From assembly GCF_003206575.1 (NCBI RefSeq), contig NZ_PZJO01000008.1, positions 62,001 through 126,000 on the forward strand: a stretch of DNA of 64,000 nt, given 5' to 3'. The DNA is from Salinicola endophyticus (GTDB lineage Bacteria > Pseudomonadota > Gammaproteobacteria > Pseudomonadales > Halomonadaceae). Position 1 is the stretch's first letter. Each line of letters opens with the position of its first letter. The position numbers were made by a program, and so were the translations under genes. Shown here one piece after another: positions 57,266-64,000 of the stretch. Under the pieces are notes generated by a model, which was not told the origin of the DNA, searched no databases, and worked only from the letters and a program-made list of their open reading frames with translations.

Positions 57266-58191
57266 GCGCCGCCCGTCTGATCCATACCGGCCAGGTGATC
57301 GTCGACCTGGTGATGCCGATCGAGCGGTTACCGGCCCCCGGCGGCGACACCCTGGCCATGGATGCCAGCTTCGAGGTGGGCGGCGGTTTCAACGTCATGG
57401 CCGCCGCGAGCCGGGACGGCATGACCGTCGTCTACGCCGGCGGCCATGGCCGGGGGCAGTTCGGCGACATGGCGCGTGAAGCCATGCACCGTGAGCAGAT
57501 CGACTGGCTGGCGCCGATGGATGAAGAGCGCGATACCGGCTTCTGCGTGGCGCTGGTGGACCAGGCCGCGGAGCGCACCTTCATTACCCATCTCGGCGCG
57601 GAGATCGGCAGCCGCGACGTGCTGCACCGGCTCGACCCGATGCCCGAGGATCACGTTCTGGTGAGCGGCTATACGCTGCTGCATGAGACCGCGGCCGATA
57701 CGCTGATCGACTGGCTGGGCAAACAGCCCGGGCCGCTGTCGGTCGCGTTCGACCCCGGCCCGATGATCGGAGCACTCTGCCCGCAACGGCTGGACGAGAT
57801 CCTGCGCCGGACCACCCTGCTCAGCTGCAACGCCGAGGAAGCTCAGACGCTGACCGCCACCGACTCGATAGCGGACGCGCTACGCGCACTGCCCACGCGA
57901 ACCCGCGCGCCGCTGATCGTGGTCCGCGATGGGCCACGGGGATGTCATCTGCTGGCGGATGGCCAGCCACGCCACGTGGCTGGGTTCGTCACCCACGCCG
58001 TCGATACCAATGGCGCCGGCGATGCCCATACCGGCGTCCTGCTGGCGGCGCTCAGCCGCGGCCAGACGCCCGACGAGGCGGCACGCCGTGCCAATGCCGC
58101 GGCGGCAATCGCGGTCAGCCGGCATGGCCCGGCCACGGCACCGGTGGGCAGCGAGATCGACGCCTTGCTGGCGGCGCAGGCAAACACGTAG
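57262..58191 (+). CDS. PfkB-family sugar/nucleoside kinase
   Basis: 309 aa. The N-terminal PfkB motif GGDTLAMDASFEVGGGFNVM places the substrate-binding loop near residues 28-47, and DTNGAGDAHTGVLL (about residues 248-261) is the anion-hole/catalytic Asp motif. Ribokinase-like fold; would phosphorylate ribose or a nucleoside released by the glycohydrolase. GTG start overlaps the permease stop, so the last two genes are translationally coupled. Confidence 0.88.
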   Translation: MSAARLIHTGQVIVDLVMPIERLPAPGGDTLAMDASFEVGGGFNVMAAASRDGMTVVYAGGHGRGQFGDMAREAMHREQIDWLAPMDEERDTGFCVALVDQAAERTFITHLGAEIGSRDVLHRLDPMPEDHVLVSGYTLLHETAADTLIDWLGKQPGPLSVAFDPGPMIGALCPQRLDEILRRTTLLSCNAEEAQTLTATDSIADALRALPTRTRAPLIVVRDGPRGCHLLADGQPRHVAGFVTHAVDTNGAGDAHTGVLLAALSRGQTPDEAARRANAAAAIAVSRHGPATAPVGSEIDALLAAQANT

Positions 58192-58239
58192 CGCGGGTAG
58201 CAGGATTGGCGTGTGAAACGAAGGTGGGAATAACGACGT

Positions 58240-58737
58240 TCAGAATGCGCCGAACAGCGCCTCGTACACCTCGATGGCGCTGTCATAGCGAGTGAACTGA
58301 CCTTTGGGGACGCTGCGGATGGCGGGACGCTCGGCCTTGACGCCCGCGGCATTGCCCTTGGTCTGTCGCGCGATACTGAACGCCGAGAGATCGGGTAGCG
58401 GTTCGCCCGGCAGACCTCCGAAGAAGAGAAACGGCCCAAGCGCGAGCGTATCGGCGTCGAACAAAATCCAGACCACTGCACCCGAAGGCTAGCTACCCAG
58501 TGCGGTATGCACGTTCTGCCTGGCGGTGCGCGCATCCAGCTTCGACGCCTTGAGTTGCAGATGGCGCATGAGAGTCCGCTCCTCGGCGATCAGATCGTAG
58601 CCGCTGTTATCCACCTCCGGTCTCGCAATTTCGAGCCGACGATCTCGCACTAGCCAGGCGTGTTTGAGCAATTCGCCAATGAATAGATGCTCGATCAGAC
58701 GCTCCCGGTACGACGCGTGAGTCGAGTGGTGATCCAT
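58240..58737 (-). pseudogene. Small nuclease-like protein interrupted by an in-frame TAG
   Basis: One frame of 166 codons with a single stop (58489-58491) between ALGS and PSGAVVWI. GAGGAG precedes the ATG at 58737. The first half has NSGYDLIAEERTLMRHLQLKAS, which looks like a PD-(D/E)xK site (YDLI ... QLK); the second half reads ALGPFLFFGGLPGEPLPDLS and QTKGNAAGVKAERPAIR. I recall such ~165-170 aa proteins as a conserved family of unknown function. TAG could come from CAG by one transition. A re-start (GTG in PSGAVVWI) cannot be excluded. Confidence 0.6.
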
Positions 58738-58895
58738 CGATGAGACTCCTCATGCGGCAGGCACTGAACCGGCCATGTCATATGCGCGTCGCGTCACAAC
58801 GGGCCTGGTGAATCAACAGATACCGAGGTCATTCAGGGTCTCCAGACAGTAGCAGGCCCCCCAGCAATGGCATGCGCATTGGCACAGGTGAGCAC

Positions 58896-60794
58896 TTACC
58901 AGCCGCCACCACCACCGCCACCGCCGCCACCTCCGGAGAACCCACCGCCACCTGAGAAGCCGGAACCAGAAGAATTGAAGGCGCTACAGGCGGTGAACGT
59001 AGAGTTCATGGAACTGCAGGCATCGACGATCGAACCCGTGCTGCCCGCTGCTGAGGAGTGATAAAGCCACCAGGGAAAGATCGGTTGCCTGGATGAGGCT
59101 TCGTCATGATCGGAGAGCTCGGGTATCGACACCTGTGCAGCCTGGAATTCGCTTTCCATATCCAGTGCAACGGCATAGGGCCATAACGCCTTTAGTTCCG
59201 CCGCCTCCAGGCGGGGTGCCTCCTTTCCCACATGGCTGAGCATGTAGGCTTTGAGCCCCTCTATCTCTGCTTTACGCTCTCTACCGAGTCGTGTGGTTCT
59301 TCCTAGCTTTCTCACAAACGCCCAAAAAGCCACGGGCAGGAAAAACATCGCCATGAACGGGAAAAGATCGAGCGTGTGCATGGCATAGCCCCAGATCAAC
59401 CACCACCCGCAAGATATCGGCAATGCGACGCCGAGGCTCTTGGCCATGTAGCGATTCGTGCTATAGGGAACCTCGATATCACCCGCCACGACGCTAACAA
59501 ATATCAGCCCACCGAGCGGGATGAGACCGACCCAAAGCGATGTGGGGTCCATGGGGTCAGTGGTCATGACATTGGGCACGAAAACAGCGAGATAGGCAAC
59601 AATGACACCTAACAGCATCAGCCCACCATGAGACTGATAGAACGCTTCGCCATGTTCGTTGCGCATCGCGCTTTTGAAGGCTGTCCGCAGCCTCTGCAAA
59701 TCCTTGCGGTTTTTCTTGGAGACCTCGATGGTATTGTCCCTGGCTTCCAGGTGCTCCAAGATCGCCGCTTCTTCTACGGGCAGATTCTGGGCAGGTTTAG
59801 CCGTGCGCGTCAGCACCCACTCTGCGCTAGACTGCGTCACCGTCACATAACCCTTTTCCCCGAGATTGAGTATCGAACTCACTAGTGCTTTATTACGTAT
59901 CTCGCCGTTGTGAACGATCCAATGTGCCAGTGCAGGAGATAGGTTGCCCAGCGATCCAGAATACGGCGCCGATGGCAGCTCCGGCTCCTCATGTGGCCCT
60001 ACGCGACGAAGCATCACCCAGTAACTGGCCAATACTAACAGCAAGCCCAAGAAAGCCACCGTATTGCTCGGGCGCTCGGTTACATACCAAATCAATTGAT
60101 CGATCGTGGTCGGCTTGCTGACCACCCCTTTACGGAAGGCTACCGCAATCGTCACACCCTCTCCGGGCTGCAATGGCGCGCTCGTGTGCGTGACCACACG
60201 CGTCCCATCATCACTGACCACGGAGTCAGCTGCATGCCCGCGCTGACCATAGGAGCCGGTATAGGTCTTGACTCCCTCCACGCCGGCACCATCGGGGAAA
60301 TGAACGGTAGAAACTGCCTGTTCAATGGGGAACTTCCAGCGATTGCCTGTCACGTTCCAGTAGAGTTCATCGTGCATTTTAAAGAAACGGATTTGGCGAT
60401 TGGTGCGATAACGCAGAACGAAACGATGGGGCCCCGGAGCGATATCGACATTCGCACTCCCCAGATAGAGACGTACATAGTCGCCTTTTCGAACCTGCCT
60501 GGTCTGCACCGGTTCACCATCCAGCCTCGCAGAGATGACATCGAACCCTACGCGATGAACGACACCGCTGATACGATTGGTTACGGGAAAGTCTCGATAG
60601 ATACCATGACGAATATGGTAACCATGAGACAGCACATCGAGCGTCTCTGTGACAATCATGTTCCCCGAAGGCTGAACGACGACATCGCTCGCGAAACGGG
60701 TGATTCTCTCTACCGCATACGCATTCAAGGAGGCGCAGGCACTCATGAGCGCCATGGCCAGTAGGCACACCACTTTGCGCCACGCGGGTCTCAT
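58896..60794 (-). CDS. DUF2207 membrane protein with poly-glycine tail
   Basis: About 632 aa. Signal peptide-like start MRPAWRKVVCLLAMALMSAC, then a ~200-residue extracytoplasmic DUF2207 domain (SHGYHIRHGIYRDFPVTN; DELYWNVTGNRWKFPIEQAV), a helix near residue 245, a cytoplasmic segment, two further helix pairs, and a C-terminal tail rich in Ser then Gly ending in ten or more Gly and Trp. DUF2207 proteins are conserved, of unknown function. The frame opens to 60908 (TTG); ATGs at 60872, 60833 and 60794 are candidates and I prefer 60794 for the signal sequence. Lower GC than neighbours. Confidence 0.82.
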   Translation of the reverse strand: MRPAWRKVVCLLAMALMSACASLNAYAVERITRFASDVVVQPSGNMIVTETLDVLSHGYHIRHGIYRDFPVTNRISGVVHRVGFDVISARLDGEPVQTRQVRKGDYVRLYLGSANVDIAPGPHRFVLRYRTNRQIRFFKMHDELYWNVTGNRWKFPIEQAVSTVHFPDGAGVEGVKTYTGSYGQRGHAADSVVSDDGTRVVTHTSAPLQPGEGVTIAVAFRKGVVSKPTTIDQLIWYVTERPSNTVAFLGLLLVLASYWVMLRRVGPHEEPELPSAPYSGSLGNLSPALAHWIVHNGEIRNKALVSSILNLGEKGYVTVTQSSAEWVLTRTAKPAQNLPVEEAAILEHLEARDNTIEVSKKNRKDLQRLRTAFKSAMRNEHGEAFYQSHGGLMLLGVIVAYLAVFVPNVMTTDPMDPTSLWVGLIPLGGLIFVSVVAGDIEVPYSTNRYMAKSLGVALPISCGWWLIWGYAMHTLDLFPFMAMFFLPVAFWAFVRKLGRTTRLGRERKAEIEGLKAYMLSHVGKEAPRLEAAELKALWPYAVALDMESEFQAAQVSIPELSDHDEASSRQPIFPWWLYHSSAAGSTGSIVDACSSMNSTFTACSAFNSSGSGFSGGGGFSGGGGGGGGGGGW

Positions 60795-60961
60795 GCCTCC
60801 CAGGACCCGGCCCCGACCAAGCGGAGACCCCATGAAAGCTGCCACATTGAGACCACCCAGAACTTGATACATGATGTCGAGTCGCCAAAACAGAGCCGAA
60901 GCCAGCAAGAAGATGATGCGCTAAAGGAACCGAATATCAATGCAAGCGCTTTCCACGAATA

Positions 60962-61426
60962 TCACTTAGCGACCGGGACGATCTCAAAGCGAGTCTCCAC
61001 CGCGCCCAATAATGCCTCTCGATCATCGGCCGTCAACATATTCATGGCAAACGCCAACTTTCTGGGCGACTTGTCTGGCTTGTCGTCGTGCCGACGATAA
61101 TGCACCAAGAGTACCTTCTTCTTACGTTCGACACGCTCCACTTCGCTATCGAGAACCGTTCGAGCACGAGCCAAAGGGGCCGGTTGGAACACGAGATGAT
61201 CTGCCCCGATACGAACGACAGGGGAGAAGTGAAACCAACACCCCATACCCAGCATGAGCCCTCCCATCCCGATGATACCCACGGGCGCCGAGGGAACACT
61301 CAGCAGCATAAACAAGCCAAGCGCCAGGGCAGTACCACCGACACCCAGCATCAGGCGCGCTTGTGTTTTGGCGTAAAACTCCTGCCCTTGTGAAATCGTC
61401 GACACGTCACTTACCTCGATATCCAA
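60962..61426 (-). CDS. Small membrane protein of the DUF2207 operon
   Basis: 154 aa. Two adjacent hydrophobic helices (about residues 25-45 and 48-66) followed by a ~90-residue soluble domain with charged strands (RTVLDSEVERVERKKKVLL), which resembles membrane-attached PH-like proteins. It lies 7 nt after the next gene and about 170 nt before the DUF2207 start, in the same direction. No specific function. Confidence 0.6.
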   Translation of the reverse strand: MDIEVSDVSTISQGQEFYAKTQARLMLGVGGTALALGLFMLLSVPSAPVGIIGMGGLMLGMGCWFHFSPVVRIGADHLVFQPAPLARARTVLDSEVERVERKKKVLLVHYRRHDDKPDKSPRKLAFAMNMLTADDREALLGAVETRFEIVPVAK

Positions 61427-61433
61427 ATGCGTT

Positions 61434-61754
61434 TCAGCGTGAGCTTTTTTCGGCTAGTGCACGCCGCTCTTCGAGCGAGGCCTCATCACTCTTTCTATTG
61501 GCGCGGCGTGCTCCGTAGACGGTCACGAGCCCCAGAGGGACGAAGCAGATAGAGCCAATGATCACGAGGATGAACCCTGGCTTGTGCTTGCCGCTCCACA
61601 GCATCAGCGCGCCCAGCAGAGCGATTAGCCAAGAGGCCCCGGTCAAATAGATCAAGACGTCCGGCACTGGCTCACCAGGCCGCATGTAGAGACCATTGAT
61701 CAACCCCAACCACCAGAGGAAAGTAATCGCCAACCCCAGAAAAACCGTTTTCAC
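61434..61754 (-). CDS. Small membrane protein with three helices
   Basis: 106 aa, three hydrophobic helices (about residues 4-22, 38-55 and 60-80) and a charged C-terminus. The frame opens at a TTG at 61787, but GTG 61754 has GAGGGAG 6 nt upstream and gives VKTVFLGLAITFLWW, so I use it. First gene of the DUF2207 operon by position. Unknown function. Confidence 0.6.
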   Translation of the reverse strand: MKTVFLGLAITFLWWLGLINGLYMRPGEPVPDVLIYLTGASWLIALLGALMLWSGKHKPGFILVIIGSICFVPLGLVTVYGARRANRKSDEASLEERRALAEKSSR

Positions 61755-62293
61755 CTCTTTCTCCCTCAGAACAAAGATTGAGTTCAATCAAGTCGATGCG
61801 AAATATTATCAGCCTCACCTCGGCCAGCAACCAAAAGTTTATTTAAGAAAATAAGCATCCGTCGACTCTCGTACTCCACCGACCCAAACAAACTTGGCAC
61901 TCGCCGATATAAACACAGCAGCTTAGAGATGCAGTCGATTGAGGCTTTCTATGCTAATAATGAGAGAGGAGGAGCCATATCATCCCGAATCACCCAGCAA
62001 ACGCCACAGCTATGGCCGCCAGGTCGCTCGACGCCCCTTCCTATCCGGTGGGGTAAAGCCAAGGGTTCACACGGACGGTACTGGTGGTCTGGTGGATCAG
62101 GTCGCGGAGGCCGAGATGGATCTTCTCGGCTATCGGCAAGCCCCTGCGTGGCCTGGATCAACGTGTGGATGACACTCCCACGTTTGCTCTCCAGCGCCAG
62201 CAGGCGCTGGCCGGCCAGCGCCTATCAGGAAGAGCCGCTGGTACTGCGCCTCTCACGGTTGTGCGCGACCCACTACGGCTATACCGGGCAGGT
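61755..62293. other. Gap with possible gene debris
   Basis: About 540 nt. The first ~170 nt are AT-rich and likely hold the promoter of the small-membrane-protein operon (minus strand). The part 62060-62290 is GC-rich with open frames in several phases but no recognisable product; it may be decayed coding sequence. Confidence 0.4.
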
Positions 62294-64000
62294 TCAACCC
62301 CGATCGCATCGCGCGGACTCGAGCATCCCCTCCAGCACCTTCCCCTCCAGCGAATCGGTGGAGAGTCCCAGTAGCCGGGCGAAGGTGGCGCCGGCGCTGT
62401 CCATACGCTGGATGCCGCGAGCGGTATCGAACGGCAGTTCGACTCCTGATCGAATGGCGGCGCCGTGAAAAAACGCGATACCGTGATTGGAGGCAAACCC
62501 AGTGCTGGCCGTTGGCACCTGCGGGCCGTGGTTGGCCCCCGGGGTAACGAGTTCGGCGACGGTATCGCCCCGCTGGTTGGTGCCCCAGACGAAACCGGGG
62601 GCATAGGCGAAGAGCACGTCGCCCATCCGCTCGCCCCAGTAGCCGAGCGGGCTGGCATCCTGCCTCTTGAGCGCCAGCGCGACCACGTTGCGCTCGCCGT
62701 CCGGCGTGTCGACATACCAGGTGGTCAACGCCTTGAGGATGCGCGTCTGCACGCGATCGATCTCGCCACTCGGCACGAGGTCGCGATTGATGAATATCTC
62801 CAGCCCACCACGCTCGTCCTTGAGGAAAGCCTGACTCGTGGCCACATCAGGCTTGCCCTCGCCATTGATCGTGCACAGGTCGAATGCCGCCAACCGCCTG
62901 TGGATATCACAGAGGTGTGAATTAGGCACGTCACCGTGATCGGAGGCGAGCACCAGCGTGGTGTCTTCATCGCAGCCGGCCAGGGCCCGCCCCACGGCGG
63001 CGTCGAGAATGCGATACGAGTGCCGGATCACCTCGAGATAACGCGCGTGATCGCTGGCGGTGTAGAACTTGGATTCGGGATCGCACTGGGCGAGACAGGT
63101 GTGATGGGTCTCGTCGTTGAGCCGGAAGACAGTGGCGAAGAGCGAAAATCCCTCGTCCCCCAGCAGCGTCAGCGCGCTGTCGACCAGCCATTCGAGCTGG
63201 TAGCGCCCCTCTTCGAAGCTGGTCTCGAAGTAGCGGGTATCGGGGTCGGCGGAGACCGCCCACTTGGAGATGAACGGGCCGTGGCGCTCGATCAGTCGGC
63301 GCGCCAGGCCCGGCCTGCCGCTGCTGCCTTCCGGGGCGGTGATCTGGGACTGCAGCAGGTCGATCTTGCCGTTGGTGACATCGAGATCGAGCAGCTTGAA
63401 GCGCACCGCCGCCGGCTTGCCTTCGAGGGCGTGCTCGTCCGCCAGCGGGAGCCAGTCGGTCCATTCGCCGACGCTGAGGCTCGCTTCGGCCCGCGCCAGC
63501 TGGAGTCGAAGCCGCCCGCCGTCGAGGCGCAATGTTACCGGCACCGGCTCTTCACGATGCGCAGGGATCGAGGCGACGAAACCGTCATCCGTGCGCTCGA
63601 TGGCAAAGCGATTGTGCTTCTGATGATGGGCCAGCGTGCCGGTGGGCGGCCAACCCAACGCCTCGCTCGACGGCGTCGAGGTCCACCGGTCGAGATCAGT
63701 GCTGTGCAGGCAAGCCGGCGCCAGCTCCATCGGCGCGGGGCCACTACCGCTCCAGAACGGGGCGAAGCAGAGATCGCGCTCGTCCGCGGGCACCAGGCTT
63801 TCCGGAAAATGCACCAGCGCCGCACGCTGGCCGGCGTCGCGCATCAGCTCCAGCAGGTGTGCGGTGCCGCTAGGCGGCTGGCGCTGGCCGACCCAACTGG
63901 TGCCGGGCGCCTGGCCGGTGAGAAAGCTGACGAAGTTGGTGTCGCCCCAGGTCGAAATATAGGGCAGCAGCCGCGTCGAGCCCCCTTCGTCGCGCAGGCG
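62294..64000 (-). CDS. Type I phosphodiesterase/nucleotide pyrophosphatase family protein (5' end outside window)
   Basis: At least 568 aa; the frame is open to the window edge, so the N-terminus is missing. Alkaline-phosphatase superfamily: DTNFVSFLTGQAPGTSW near the open end resembles the NPP nucleophile region, VLASDHGDVPNSH is a metal-ligand Asp-His pair, and ANHGPQVPTASTG plus SNHGIAFFHG give further His ligands. Known relatives cleave nucleotide or other phosphodiesters, phosphonoacetate or phospholipids. An ATG at 63844 lies within the domain and is not the start. Fits the phosphoester theme of the window but is not clearly Pho-controlled here. Confidence 0.75.
   Translation of the reverse strand, partial: RLRDEGGSTRLLPYISTWGDTNFVSFLTGQAPGTSWVGQRQPPSGTAHLLELMRDAGQRAALVHFPESLVPADERDLCFAPFWSGSGPAPMELAPACLHSTDLDRWTSTPSSEALGWPPTGTLAHHQKHNRFAIERTDDGFVASIPAHREEPVPVTLRLDGGRLRLQLARAEASLSVGEWTDWLPLADEHALEGKPAAVRFKLLDLDVTNGKIDLLQSQITAPEGSSGRPGLARRLIERHGPFISKWAVSADPDTRYFETSFEEGRYQLEWLVDSALTLLGDEGFSLFATVFRLNDETHHTCLAQCDPESKFYTASDHARYLEVIRHSYRILDAAVGRALAGCDEDTTLVLASDHGDVPNSHLCDIHRRLAAFDLCTINGEGKPDVATSQAFLKDERGGLEIFINRDLVPSGEIDRVQTRILKALTTWYVDTPDGERNVVALALKRQDASPLGYWGERMGDVLFAYAPGFVWGTNQRGDTVAELVTPGANHGPQVPTASTGFASNHGIAFFHGAAIRSGVELPFDTARGIQRMDSAGATFARLLGLSTDSLEGKVLEGMLESARCDRG

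Noticed and set aside
59885-60764. Plus-strand frames opposite the DUF2207 gene
   Set aside because: Antisense to a gene with clear signal peptide and domain order.

Overview
The window is GC-rich, densely coded DNA from a free-living, nutrient-scavenging gammaproteobacterium. The best guess is a member of the Halomonadaceae (Halomonas-like). That is inference from the overall protein style, the many ABC and TRAP importers, a betaine-type binding protein and the OsmC-YcaO fusion; no rRNA or marker gene is present to prove it. I saw no tRNA, rRNA, CRISPR array or intact insertion sequence.

Layout. 1-5.3 kb: an M14 carboxypeptidase-like gene, then an amidohydrolase and MatC-like carboxylate permease pair facing a GntR/UTRA regulator. 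5.4-11.1 kb: sbmA, then ugpBAEC (glycerol-3-phosphate/glycerophosphodiester importer) behind a long Pho-box array. 11.2-16.8 kb: dppABCDF on the minus strand. 17.2-18.0 kb: an orphan betaine-type binding protein. 18.0-21.1 kb: a small accessory patch with an ankyrin-like membrane protein, a frameshifted Tli4-like immunity lipoprotein and a fragment of a LamB-type porin. 21.2-28.1 kb: a LysR regulator, a TRAP importer (dctPQM), a VanX-type dipeptidase, and an iron-type permease/ATPase pair with a Fur-like site. 28.3-32.3 kb: glpD-glpF-glpK behind a large dyad. 32.5-47.9 kb: OsmC-YcaO fusion, LysR, old yellow enzyme, ornithine-cyclodeaminase-like protein, CBS protein, PhoD-like phosphatase with a Pho box, XRE regulator, AGCS symporter, D-lactate-dehydrogenase-like flavoprotein, MFS, MdaB, LysR. 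48.0-53.9 kb: a Pho-box and LacI-operator controlled cluster of LacI regulator, binding protein, two permeases, ATPase and a GpdQ-type phosphodiesterase. 54.0-58.2 kb: GntR, ADP-ribosylglycohydrolase, NCS1 permease, PfkB kinase. 58.2-64.0 kb: a nonsense-disrupted nuclease-like gene, a DUF2207 membrane-protein operon, and the 3' part of a type I phosphodiesterase gene.

How it fits together. The strongest theme is organic phosphate and glycerol. Ugp imports glycerol-3-P and its diesters. The 48-54 kb cluster looks like a second importer that carries its own cytoplasmic diesterase, whose seven metal ligands sit at the same residue numbers as in GpdQ. PhoD releases phosphate outside the cytoplasm. 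GlpF/GlpK/GlpD burn the glycerol moiety. Three of these units carry heptamers at 11-bp spacing like PhoB sites, two of them with a TAnnnT -10 hexamer exactly 10 nt downstream.

The best candidates for undescribed systems are the LacI/Pho ABC-GpdQ cluster and the translationally coupled GntR-ARH-NCS1-PfkB cluster. Three of the binding-protein/permease junctions (ugp, dpp, TRAP) carry a strong GC-rich hairpin, which suggests a shared way of setting component ratios.
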